A stretch of DNA of 37,473 bases from Oscillospiraceae bacterium (lineage in GTDB: Bacteria; Bacillota; Clostridia; Oscillospirales; Ruminococcaceae). The notes beneath the pieces were generated by a model. The model did not search any database, was not told the DNA's origin, and worked only from the letters and a program-made list of their open reading frames with translations. A program made the translations under genes and the position numbers. Shown in pieces: positions 19,039-24,873 of the stretch. Numbering within the stretch: position 1 is the first letter of the stretch; each line of letters begins with the position of its first letter. The DNA lies in NCBI GenBank assembly GCA_009783205.1, contig WRHO01000020.1, positions 1 through 37,473 on the forward strand. Direction: 5' to 3'.

Positions 19039-19314
19039 ATGGCTAATCAAATAGAACACAGGTTTTGTCAGAGTTGCGCTATGCCTATGGGAATAACCGA
19101 TGAACATTACGGAACCGAAACGGACGGAAAAAAGAGCGACGATTATTGTAGCTATTGTTATATGGACGGGAAATTTAAAAAGGAAATCACCTTAAACGAA
19201 ATGCTTGATATCGCGGTGGGGTTTGCGGTCGATGATACAGTCACAGAGAATCAAGCGCGCAGAAGATTAGAAAAGCTTATGCCGACCTTAAAAAGATGGC
19301 AAAATAAGCAATAA
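19039..19314 (+). CDS. Small putative zinc-ribbon protein
   Basis: This 91-residue protein has two CxxC pairs (Cys-10/13 and Cys-37/40) in the layout FCQSCAMPM and DYCSYCYMDG, typical of the 'putative zinc ribbon' family seen alone or at the N-terminus of clostridial regulators. The C-terminal half is helical (ENQARRRLEKLMPTLKRW). Zinc binding is expected, but the function of stand-alone members is not known to me. The ATG follows a GGGGG-type ribosome site. It may be read through from the pduL-like gene. Its stop codon begins an 11-bp hairpin ahead of tRNA-Leu. Confidence 0.85.
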   Translation: MANQIEHRFCQSCAMPMGITDEHYGTETDGKKSDDYCSYCYMDGKFKKEITLNEMLDIAVGFAVDDTVTENQARRRLEKLMPTLKRWQNKQ

Positions 19315-19339
19315 TGAATATATATCCTTATATTCATTA
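19312..19339 (+). terminator. AT-rich hairpin at the zinc-ribbon stop
   Basis: TAATGAATATA (19312-19322) and TATATTCATTA (19329-19339) are perfect complements around TATCCT. There is no T-run, and tRNA-Leu starts 4 nt later. It may be a processing or weak termination signal. Confidence 0.45.
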
Positions 19340-19342
19340 ACC

Positions 19343-19422
19343 GCGCCCGTGGCGGAACTGGCAGACGCGCCGGATTTAGGTTCCGGTGGGAAACCGTGGA
19401 GGTTCAAGTCCTCTCGGGCGCA
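19343..19422 (+). tRNA. tRNA-Leu (anticodon UAG)
   Basis: The acceptor stem GCGCCCG pairs with CGGGCGC, and A73 follows. The anticodon stem CCGGA/TCCGG encloses TTTAGGT, giving anticodon TAG, which reads CUA and other CUN Leu codons. A long variable arm typical of Leu and the GGTTCAAGTCC T-arm are present. CCA is not encoded. The palindromic repeat array starts directly at its 3' end. Confidence 0.96.
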
Positions 19423-19680
19423 AGTTAAACAAGAGCCGAGGTGCGGCGGGCTTGCTCGACGGCAGTCGGCTTGACGACGGTAGGTTAAACAAGAGCGGAG
19501 GCGTCGGTGGCTCTGCCGCCGAACAGTCCGCTTGACGTCGGTAGGTTAAACAAGAGCGGAGGCGTCGGTGGCTCTGCCGCCGAACAGTCGGCTTGACGTC
19601 AATAGGTAAAACAAGAGCGGAGGCGTCGGTGGCTCTGCCGCCGAACAGTCCGCTTGACGTCAATAGGTAAAACAAGAGCG
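19423..19680 (+). repeat. Tandem array of a 61-bp palindromic element (subfamily B)
   Basis: Units start with GGTTAAACAAGAG or GGTAAAACAAGAG near 19483, 19544, 19605 and 19666, so the period is 61 bp. A diverged first unit abuts tRNA-Leu. Each full unit has a core in which CGGTGGC pairs with GCCGCCG around TCT, and ends in CTTGACGTC or similar. The flanks are the same as those of the dispersed element (subfamily A) found downstream, but the core differs. The first unit has yet another core (CGGGC/GCTCG). No protein-coding gene lies in this stretch. The ABC operon starts right after it. Confidence 0.9.
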
Positions 19681-19717
19681 GAGGCGCAACAATTCAATTT
19701 TTATAATGAGGGCTATT

Positions 19718-20455
19718 ATGAAGGAACTATGCTTAGAAACGAAAAATTTAACAAAAAGCTTTGGTAGATTTACGGCATTAGACGGGGTAAATCTGCAAAT
19801 CGAAAAGGGCGAGGTTTTTGGATATATAGGACCGAACGGAGCGGGAAAAACGACGACAATCCGCACCCTTCTCGGAATTTTACAAGCGAGCTCGGGCGAG
19901 GCTTTTGTATTCGGAAAAGACGCATGGACAGACGCCGTGGAAATCCATAAACGATTGGCGTATGTTCCGGGCGATGTCAACCTATGGGGGAATCTCACGG
20001 GCGGCGAGGTTATAGATTTATTTGTAAGCCTGCGCGGGAAAAGCGACAAAGCGCGAAGGGAAAAGCTTTTAAAGGATTTTGACCTTGACCCGACAAAAAA
20101 ATGTCGTACCTACTCAAAGGGTAACAGACAGAAGGTGGCGTTGGTTGCCGCTTTTGCATCTGATGCCGACCTTTTTATACTCGACGAGCCGACATCGGGG
20201 TTAGACCCGCTCATGGAACAAATTTTTCAGGAATATGTACTCGAACAAAAGAACAAAGGAAAAGGAATATTCCTCTCGAGTCATATATTGTCCGAGGTTG
20301 AGCGGCTTTGTGACCGCGTTGGTGTAATTATGAAGGGTAAGCTTATAAAAACCGGCACCCTCGACGAGTTGAAGCAAAGCGCGGCCGACTCCGACGGAAA
20401 GCTCCCCGATTCAATGGAAACGCTTTTCATGCGATATTATAGCAGTTCAGTTTAA
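19718..20455 (+). CDS. ABC transporter ATP-binding protein (exporter)
   Basis: This is the nucleotide-binding subunit of an ABC-2 type exporter, 245 residues. Walker A is GPNGAGKTT at about 38-46, the signature is the SKGNRQ variant, Walker B is LFILDEPTSGLDP and the switch His is in SSHILSE. The start is ATG 19718, behind GAGGG; a more upstream ATG at 19706 lies in that ribosome site. A TATAAT occurs at 19702-19707 but without a clear -35. The partner permease follows 113 nt later, the gap being filled mostly by one palindromic element. Relatives export antibiotics, peptides or lipids; the substrate is not readable. Confidence 0.94.
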   Translation: MKELCLETKNLTKSFGRFTALDGVNLQIEKGEVFGYIGPNGAGKTTTIRTLLGILQASSGEAFVFGKDAWTDAVEIHKRLAYVPGDVNLWGNLTGGEVIDLFVSLRGKSDKARREKLLKDFDLDPTKKCRTYSKGNRQKVALVAAFASDADLFILDEPTSGLDPLMEQIFQEYVLEQKNKGKGIFLSSHILSEVERLCDRVGVIMKGKLIKTGTLDELKQSAADSDGKLPDSMETLFMRYYSSSV

Positions 20456-20481
20456 CCTACGCAGTGTCTATACTTGCCTAA

Positions 20482-20544
20482 AGCCAAACAAGAGATAAGA
20501 CAAAAGGACGGGCTTTGCTCGTCCGAGGGGCGAATCTTGACGTC
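20482..20544 (+). repeat. Palindromic element copy a (subfamily A), inside the ABC operon
   Basis: Starts GCCAAACAAGAG and ends AATCTTGACGTC. The core GGACGGGC pairs with GCTCGTCC around TTT. It fills most of the spacer between the ATPase and permease genes, in the same orientation as transcription. Confidence 0.9.
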
Positions 20545-20568
20545 AGATTAAGGGAGTGATTTTTAACA

Positions 20569-22227
20569 ATGAATAAAGGGAATTTTGACAATACGGGGCG
20601 TCTTGTCCGCTTTATGCTTAGGCGCGAGCGTTTAATCGCGACAATATGGATTATTATTCTCGTGTTGTTTTCTATGGTATTGGCACCGGGTCTCGACACA
20701 ATGTCTGTCGATGACGAGGCGCGGGCACAAATCGCGGGAATATTCGACAACCCTATAATGGTATCAATGATGGGACCGGCATACGGAGATTCAACCGGCG
20801 CATTGTACAGCGGTATGATGTTGTTATGGTATTTAATCGCGGTTGCCGTAATGAACATTTTTTTAGCCGTTCGCCACACCCGCGCCGACGAGGAGACCGG
20901 GCGCGCAGAGGTGGTACGTTCGCTTCCGGTCGGACGTTTGGCGGGAATTAACGCGACAATGTTCACCGCTTTAATTATAAACACAATTCTTGCGTTATCG
21001 ACGGGACTCGGTTTAGCCTTAACCCAAACGCCCACAATGGATTTTGCGGGATGTATGCTTTATGGTGCGGTTTCGGGCGCGGCGGGGCTTGTGTTTGCAG
21101 CAATAACGCTCGTATTCTGTCAACTCTCTCAAAGCACAAGCGGGGCGGTAGGGTTGTCGTTTTTATCATTAGGCGTGTTTTATATGCTGAGAGCCTTCGG
21201 CGACATAGACTCCGATTTTGAAATTCTGTCGTGGTTAAGTCCGCTCGGCTTGGCGTCGCGTGCAAAAACCTTTGCGGGAAACAGTATCGTTCCGCTTTTC
21301 ATTATGTTGATAGCCGCCGCCGCAATTGCCGCGTTAGCATATAAGCTTAATTCGATGCGTGACCTCGGACAAGGATTTATCCCCGCAAAGCCGGGCAGAA
21401 GCTCTGCCGCCGAATCATTGTTATCCCCGTTTGGCTTATCGTTCAGGCTTTTACGAAAAATGATTATAATATGGTTAATTATTATGTTTTCGTTAGGCGG
21501 TTCCTACGGTACAATAATCGGCGATATAGGCACATATGTATCAAATATGCCGCAATACCTCGAGATAATCGGTCTTCCGGAGGAGGTTGTAGCTACCTTA
21601 ACGGACGAACAAATGACCGAGCTTACCGACGAATACGCCGACATGATTATCGAATATTTTGGCGTATTTATAACGAGTATGATGACATTAATCGGGTTAA
21701 TTCCGGTAATGCTCGCCGCGACAAGGCTTCGCGCGGAGGAAAAAGAGGGGCGCGTCGAGCATATACTTTCCCGAGCGGTTTCGCGAAAGAAATACATCGT
21801 CGGGTTTGTTTCAATTGCTTTTGTCGTGTCCGCCCTTATGCAGCTTGCGACCGCGGCGGGTTTATACCTTGTAGCCGCAACCGGCGAGAAAAACCCTTTC
21901 TCATTCGGCGGATTATTAAAGGCGTATATTTCATATGTACCGGCTATGTGGCTCATCATTTCTGCGGCAATATTGCTTATCGGTTTCCTTCCGAAAATAA
22001 GCGGGGCAATTTGGGGGTATTACGGTGTTGTGTGCTTCTTGGTGTTCATAGGCGGTATGCCGGGGCTTCTCCCCGAATGGCTGACATATATCTCACCGAT
22101 GAAGTTTATACCGCAATTGCCGCTTGAAGAGTTTAGTCTTTCTGTGATGTTGATTATGACGGGACTCTCGATAATGCTTACCGTAATCGGAGTTATCGGA
22201 TACGGCAAACGGGATATGACGCTTTAG
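20569..22227 (+). CDS. ABC transporter permease (two-half ABC-2 type exporter)
   Basis: A 552-residue membrane protein with about twelve hydrophobic segments in two similar halves. In both halves a short basic stretch precedes RAEE or RADEETGRAEVVR, followed by LPVGR or AVSRKKY: the doubled-ABC-2 layout of Firmicutes and Actinobacteria antibiotic exporters (tetronasin-resistance type). An extracellular-looking acidic loop (LPEEVVATLTDEQMTELTDE) lies near the middle. The ATG follows AAGGGAG. It works with the ATPase upstream. The true substrate is unknown; a resistance role is only an inference from relatives. Confidence 0.9.
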   Translation: MNKGNFDNTGRLVRFMLRRERLIATIWIIILVLFSMVLAPGLDTMSVDDEARAQIAGIFDNPIMVSMMGPAYGDSTGALYSGMMLLWYLIAVAVMNIFLAVRHTRADEETGRAEVVRSLPVGRLAGINATMFTALIINTILALSTGLGLALTQTPTMDFAGCMLYGAVSGAAGLVFAAITLVFCQLSQSTSGAVGLSFLSLGVFYMLRAFGDIDSDFEILSWLSPLGLASRAKTFAGNSIVPLFIMLIAAAAIAALAYKLNSMRDLGQGFIPAKPGRSSAAESLLSPFGLSFRLLRKMIIIWLIIMFSLGGSYGTIIGDIGTYVSNMPQYLEIIGLPEEVVATLTDEQMTELTDEYADMIIEYFGVFITSMMTLIGLIPVMLAATRLRAEEKEGRVEHILSRAVSRKKYIVGFVSIAFVVSALMQLATAAGLYLVAATGEKNPFSFGGLLKAYISYVPAMWLIISAAILLIGFLPKISGAIWGYYGVVCFLVFIGGMPGLLPEWLTYISPMKFIPQLPLEEFSLSVMLIMTGLSIMLTVIGVIGYGKRDMTL

Positions 22228-22235
22228 ATATAGTC

Positions 22236-22300
22236 GGGTCACGATATACCAATGTTTTACTTCCAACAACGGAAACAAGAACATGGGTGTATCGTGACCC
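22236..22300 (+). repeat. Long inverted repeat after the ABC permease, arms like the tRNA-Glu 3' end
   Basis: GGGTCACGATATACC (22236-22250) pairs with GGTGTATCGTGACCC (22286-22300), with smaller inner stems ATGTT/AACAT and TTCC/GGAA. The outer bases GGGTCACGATA match the 3' end and trailer of tRNA-Glu(CUC). No T-run follows, so termination is uncertain. Confidence 0.7.
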
Positions 22301-22306
22301 GTGGGG
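22290..22306 (+). repeat. 17-bp copy of the tRNA-Glu 3' end (possible attachment site or tRNA remnant)
   Basis: TATCGTGACCCGTGGGG here is identical to 22743-22759, which is the 3' end of tRNA-Glu(CUC) plus its trailer. The two direct repeats bracket the antitoxin, the toxin remnant and palindromic copy b. This fits an att-like scar or the stump of a lost tRNA-Glu gene. Confidence 0.7.
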
Positions 22307-22321
22307 AAAAGGGAGCATATG

Positions 22322-22519
22322 CTAATCCCAATTTATATCATGGTGATTTACATATTCGCCGTTTCTGATTTCATTACGTCCTTTTTCAATCGCCTCTATT
22401 TCGTCGTGCAACGGTGTATCTTCTGATATAAATTTTGATAATACACAAAAAAGCACATCTAATTCGTTAGGATTTACAACATCTATTAAATCGTGTAATT
22501 GTTGACGGTTTACGCTCAT
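22322..22519 (-). CDS. Antitoxin-like small protein of a RelE/ParE-type module
   Basis: This acidic 65-residue protein (MSVNRQQLHDLIDVVNPNEL at the start, GEYVNHHDINWD at the end) resembles clostridial antitoxins that follow a RelE/ParE-family toxin gene. Such antitoxins have a short helical N-terminus and a toxin-wrapping C-terminal tail with DEIEAI and a final hydrophobic-acidic motif. A good AAAGGAG site precedes the ATG. Directly upstream on the same strand is a 26-codon remnant of the toxin gene, under a consensus promoter. No intact toxin is in the window, so this appears to be an orphan antitoxin. Identification is by resemblance and not certain. Confidence 0.65.
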   Translation of the reverse strand: MSVNRQQLHDLIDVVNPNELDVLFCVLSKFISEDTPLHDEIEAIEKGRNEIRNGEYVNHHDINWD

Positions 22520-22542
22520 AACTTAAATTCTCCTTTTGATTA

Positions 22543-22623
22543 TCAATCTTTGTACGCTTCTCCACGAGGATTATTCATTTTATTTATCGCTTTAACAGCT
22601 TGCTTTGAATATTTTATATCCAT
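22543..22623 (-). pseudogene. Internally deleted RelE/ParE-type toxin remnant (26 codons)
   Basis: The frame reads MDIKYSKQAVKAINKMNNPR then GEAYKD and stop. The first 16 residues match the usual start of clostridial RelE/ParE toxins, and the ending RGEAYK looks like their C-terminus. The middle, about 60-70 residues with the active site, is gone, and the join keeps the frame. It is expressed from a consensus promoter with an AAGGA site and lies 23 nt before the antitoxin, the gene order of this TA type. It should be non-toxic. Confidence 0.6.
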
Positions 22624-22643
22624 TATTCACCGTCCTTGTTGTG

Positions 22644-22672
22644 ATTATAGCACGGTTTCGGAGAATTGTCAA
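22644..22672 (-). promoter_or_regulatory. Consensus promoter of the toxin-antitoxin remnant
   Basis: On the minus strand TTGACA (22672-22667) and TATAAT (22649-22644) are exactly 17 bp apart. Start expected near 22637, 14 nt before the toxin remnant's ATG. Confidence 0.85.
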
Positions 22673-22690
22673 TGAATAATCATCGACAAA

Positions 22691-22740
22691 GCTAAACAAG
22701 AGCAAAAGCCCAAAGGACGGGCTTTTGCTCTTGTTTTGGG
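22691..22740 (+). repeat. Palindromic element copy b: 18-bp perfect hairpin
   Basis: The left arm (22694-22711, from AAACAAGAG to AAAAGCCC) and the right arm (22719-22736, GGGCTTTT to CTCTTGTTT) are perfect complements around AAAGGAC. It begins with the element flank GCTAAACAAGAG but lacks the CTTGACGTC end. Placed 8 nt after the 3' end of the tRNA cluster, it may terminate tRNA transcription and shield it from the TA remnant. Confidence 0.85.
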
Positions 22741-22747
22741 CTTATCG

Positions 22748-22819
22748 TGACCCGTGGGGGAATCGAACCCCCGTCACCGCCGTGAGAGGGCGGTATCTTA
22801 ACCGCTTGACCAACGGGCC
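22748..22819 (-). tRNA. tRNA-Glu (anticodon CUC)
   Basis: Acceptor GGCCCGT pairs with ACGGGTC (one G-T), discriminator A. The anticodon stem CCGCC/GGCGG holds CTCTCAC, giving CTC, which reads GAG. The T-arm GGGGGTTCGATTCCCCC is intact. CCA is not encoded. It is the last of three tRNAs on this strand. Confidence 0.96.
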
Positions 22820-22872
22820 CTATTTTGTACAATTCCTAAAACTCTCTATTTCAACTACACTCCTTAGTGAAA

Positions 22873-22935
22873 GCTAAACAAGAGATAAGCCCAAAGGACG
22901 GGCTTTGCTCGTCCGAAGGGCGGAATCTTGACGTC
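22873..22935 (+). repeat. Palindromic element copy c (subfamily A) between the tRNA-Glu genes
   Basis: Full-length: GCTAAACAAGAG at the start, core GGACGGGC/GCTCGTCC, end AATCTTGACGTC. It has one extra G (GGGCGGAATC), a frame-changing difference not present in the copies inside genes. Confidence 0.92.
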
Positions 22936-22975
22936 GGGTAAGCCGAAACAGGGGGGGAATCGCTAAAAAACATCA

Positions 22976-23047
22976 TGACCCGTGGGGGAATCGAACCCCC
23001 GTCACCGCCGTGAAAGGGCGGTATCTTAACCGCTTGACCAACGGGCC
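22976..23047 (-). tRNA. tRNA-Glu (anticodon UUC)
   Basis: Nearly identical to tRNA-Glu(CUC) but the loop is CTTTCAC, giving anticodon TTC for GAA and GAG. Acceptor GGCCCGT/ACGGGTC, discriminator A, no encoded CCA. The pair probably arose by duplication. Confidence 0.96.
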
Positions 23048-23052
23048 TTATT

Positions 23053-23082
23053 TACAGTGTACAGTTGACAATTGACAGTTAA
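23053..23082 (+). repeat. TTGACAATTGACA heptamer tract between tRNA-Glu and tRNA-Met
   Basis: ACAGTTGACAATTGACAGTT here matches the tract after rpoC (13006-13025) base for base over 20 nt. It lies in the 43-bp spacer between tRNA genes. Confidence 0.7.
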
Positions 23083-23090
23083 AGTCGTCA

Positions 23091-23164
23091 TAGCGGCAGT
23101 CGGATTTGAACCAACGACACCCCGGGTATGAACCGAGTGCTCTAGCCAACTGAGCTATGCCGCC
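23091..23164 (-). tRNA. tRNA-Met (anticodon CAU), elongator type
   Basis: Acceptor GGCGGCA pairs with TGCCGCT, discriminator A. The anticodon stem CTCGG/CCGGG holds TTCATAC, giving CAT. The body (TAGCTCAGTTGGCTAGAGC) closely follows the Bacillus elongator tRNA-Met and not the initiator or Ile2 type. It is first in the Met-Glu-Glu cluster, behind a consensus promoter. Confidence 0.94.
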
Positions 23165-23183
23165 TAAACACACAACAAGGCAT

Positions 23184-23212
23184 ATTCTAACACATATTTT
23201 CATATTTGTCAA
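23184..23212 (-). promoter_or_regulatory. Promoter of the tRNA-Met-Glu-Glu cluster
   Basis: TTGACA (23212-23207) and TAGAAT (23189-23184) on the minus strand are 17 bp apart. The -35 box begins inside the descending arm of the terminator hairpin of the PIN/NYN gene. Confidence 0.82.
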
Positions 23213-23237
23213 CAACTTTTTTAAAAAAAGTTGTTGA
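23209..23237 (-). terminator. Terminator hairpin of the PIN/NYN gene, overlapping the tRNA promoter
   Basis: On the minus strand TCAACAACTTTTTTT and AAAAAAGTTGTTGA form a long self-complementary stem. It follows the PIN/NYN stop by about 40 nt. Its arm supplies the first bases of the tRNA -35 box. Confidence 0.65.
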
Positions 23238-23277
23238 TTTTTTTCTGTTTATTTCTTAAACTGTCATTAAACTGTCA

Positions 23278-24210
23278 TTAACCCGTCTTTTTTGCGGAAA
23301 ACTTTGCCTTTATATTACGATATATTTCCACGCCTTTTTTCTGACCAAAACGCTTCACCGTGCCTATATACAACTCATGCGACGACTTCGCCTCGGACAA
23401 AAGCTTATCTACCTCTTTGATTACCTCGATATCCATGCCGTCGGCTTGCGCTGCGGATTCTTTCTTGTTTTCATCTTGAGCTTGCTCAACAATGACTTCT
23501 TTTGTTTCATCTTGTGCCTCAACAGGAAAAAGCGCGAGCGGCTCGGGTTGTTCCGCATTTTTTACGGGGCGTTTTGCAGATTTTATGGGCTTTATCGGTT
23601 TTGCGGGCTTACTCGGTGTAACGGAAACGGCGGGTGCTTCGGCTGTTTCAACCGGTTCAACGGGGATTAAAGGCTCAACCGATTCCTGTACCGTGTTTAT
23701 TGGAAGCTCTGCGGTGTTACCGAGCATTTTAACGGGTTCACCCGACGTCAAGATTCGCCCCTCGGACGAGCAAAGCCCGTCCTTTGGGATTATCTCTTGT
23801 TTAGCTTTTACCGTCTTTGTTTGCCCAAATACCGCTTTTATAGTGAAAAATCGCTTTACACAAGGCTTTACGTCGATATTGCCCGACGCCCAAAAGTCGA
23901 TAACAAAATCAAAGCCCGCATCCCTGCTTATAAGATAAAACTCCGTTTTTTCGTGCGCGTCGGAATGTACATTTATTAGATAACCTAAATATGTTGACAT
24001 TTGAAAATCGAGAGCGTTACGCCCCCCTCTGCGTACTTTATAATAACTCAGCTTTGCCGGACTGAACATAAGCTTATGCATCATTTCGAACGTGATTGTA
24101 TCGGCATTAATGCTGTGAAAAATCACAACCTCATCGTTTTCGGTGAGAGAATCCACCCCCGCGAGCCCTTCAGAATGTACATTTTCAAAATCTATCAAAA
24201 AAATTTTCAT
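23278..24210 (-). CDS. PIN/NYN-like nuclease-domain protein carrying an in-frame palindromic element
   Basis: Residues 1 to about 133 form a PIN/NYN-like fold: LIDFENV with Asp-7, ALDFQ with Asp-68, and SRDAGFDF with Asp-97 and Asp-101 give the acidic cluster of a metal-dependent RNase. A Pro-rich low-complexity linker (about 157-245; SKPAKPIKPIKSAKRPVK) leads to a C-terminal helical segment (VKRFGQKKGVEIYRNIKAKF) typical of these proteins. Residues 135-156 (KQEIIPKDGLCSSEGRILTS) are encoded by palindromic element copy d, exactly at the domain-linker junction. The ATG follows AGGAG with a long 12-nt gap. RNA cleavage is inferred from the fold; the target is unknown. Total length is 310 residues. 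Confidence 0.82.
   Translation of the reverse strand: MKIFLIDFENVHSEGLAGVDSLTENDEVVIFHSINADTITFEMMHKLMFSPAKLSYYKVRRGGRNALDFQMSTYLGYLINVHSDAHEKTEFYLISRDAGFDFVIDFWASGNIDVKPCVKRFFTIKAVFGQTKTVKAKQEIIPKDGLCSSEGRILTSGEPVKMLGNTAELPINTVQESVEPLIPVEPVETAEAPAVSVTPSKPAKPIKPIKSAKRPVKNAEQPEPLALFPVEAQDETKEVIVEQAQDENKKESAAQADGMDIEVIKEVDKLLSEAKSSHELYIGTVKRFGQKKGVEIYRNIKAKFSAKKTG
23744..23805 (-). repeat. Palindromic element copy d, in frame inside the PIN/NYN gene
   Basis: Read along the gene it starts GCTAAACAAGAG and ends ATCTTGACGTC. Core GGACGGGC/GCTCGTCC is intact. One base differs from the usual copy, giving EIIPKDG instead of EISPKDG. Confidence 0.93.
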
Positions 24211-24262
24211 TGTTAAGTATTTCTCCTGTATTTTTTATATGTTTTTTCTTTATCAGAAATAT

Positions 24263-24291
24263 AGTATATCATACTTTTGAATTAAATGCAA
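24263..24291 (-). promoter_or_regulatory. Promoter of the PIN/NYN gene
   Basis: TTGCAT (24291-24286) and TATACT (24268-24263) are 17 bp apart, with TGA before the -10 as an extended element. Confidence 0.7.
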
Positions 24292-24339
24292 GTTTTCGGG
24301 AAATAATATTATTACAATTTTATACTAAGGAGGATTATT

Positions 24340-24519
24340 ATGACACCGAAAGAACTGTTATACCTTGAGGATTCGTTGGGAATGGAGCAACAGCTTCATG
24401 TAAAATGTACCGATTACTCATCGAAAATCCAAAACCCCGCGCTTAAAACAATGTGTTCACAAATGGCGCAGCAACACCAAACTCATTTCACAAGCCTTAT
24501 GAACCAACTCAATGGTTAA
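24340..24519 (+). CDS. Small spore-coat-associated protein (59 residues)
   Basis: This short gene encodes MTPKELLYLEDSLGMEQQLH followed by a helical, Gln- and His-rich chain ending SLMNQLNG. It resembles the small ferritin-like helical proteins that accompany Coat F genes in clostridia. An excellent AAGGAGG site precedes the ATG. A Coat F-domain gene follows after a hairpin. No consensus sigma-A promoter is visible upstream, unlike most other operons here, which fits a sporulation sigma factor. Role in the coat is inferred from neighbours and family resemblance. Confidence 0.75.
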   Translation: MTPKELLYLEDSLGMEQQLHVKCTDYSSKIQNPALKTMCSQMAQQHQTHFTSLMNQLNG

Positions 24520-24555
24520 GCTAAAAAGAGGGAATTTATTTCCCTCGTTTAGCTT
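24518..24555 (+). terminator. Hairpin after the small coat gene
   Basis: AAGCTAAA with GAGGGAA pairs with TTCCCTC with TTTAGCTT around TTTAT, with a small internal loop. It begins in the stop codon. Only the G-A-rich inner stem is strong, and no long T-run follows, so partial termination or RNA protection is likely. Confidence 0.55.
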
Positions 24556-24590
24556 GACGGTTAAAGGCTAAACAAGAGCCAAACAAGTAA
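24548..24590 (+). repeat. Fragmentary palindromic element copy e
   Basis: Contains a TAGCTTGACG end fragment, then GGCTAAACAAGAGCC and AAACAAG, the start flank of the element, without a core. Probably a decayed or rearranged copy between the two coat genes. Confidence 0.55.
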
Positions 24591-24608
24591 AGGAGAATGT
24601 AAAAAACT

Positions 24609-24872
24609 ATGCAAAACAAACAAATGACCGACAGAGAGTATATGGAGGATTTATTGATGACCTCTAAAACCCTTAACGGAATGTACCACTATGCAACCAC
24701 AGAGGCGTCCACCGAACCCATACGCAGACAATTTAAATCCAACCTTTCCGATTCGATTGAAATGCAACACAGTATCTATTCGGCAATGCAGCAAAACGGC
24801 TGGTACCCTCAGCAACAGGCTCCGACACAACAAATTAGTCAAGTTAAAACTAAGTATCAGTCTTCTATGTGA
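24609..24872 (+). CDS. Spore coat protein, Coat F domain
   Basis: This 87-residue protein has the helical Coat F pattern: DREYMEDLLMTSKTLNGMYH, then ATTEAS, then a second helix ending with YSAMQQNGWYPQQ. The C-terminal Gln-rich tail is low complexity. Such proteins sit in the spore coat, so the organism probably forms spores or descends from spore formers. The start has AAAGGAG a few bases upstream. The tandem palindromic array begins one base after its stop codon. Confidence 0.88.
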   Translation: MQNKQMTDREYMEDLLMTSKTLNGMYHYATTEASTEPIRRQFKSNLSDSIEMQHSIYSAMQQNGWYPQQQAPTQQISQVKTKYQSSM

Positions 24873-24873
24873 A

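Noticed and set aside
19376-19675. Minus-strand open frame of 99 codons
   Set aside because: It runs across tRNA-Leu and the repeat array and consists of repeated translated repeat units; no ribosome site. Not a gene.
19423-19680. Possible CRISPR array (regular repeats of about 61 bp)
   Set aside because: The whole unit repeats, including what would be spacers; there are no unique spacers and no cas genes. It is a tandem palindromic repeat.
21471-22127. Long plus-strand frame inside the ABC permease gene
   Set aside because: Out-of-frame, Arg/Tyr-rich translation without a start context; the permease frame has clear membrane-protein features.
22236-22300. Inverted repeat after the ABC permease as a standard terminator
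   Set aside because: It has no T-run, and its arms copy the tRNA-Glu end, so I list it as a repeat with unknown role.
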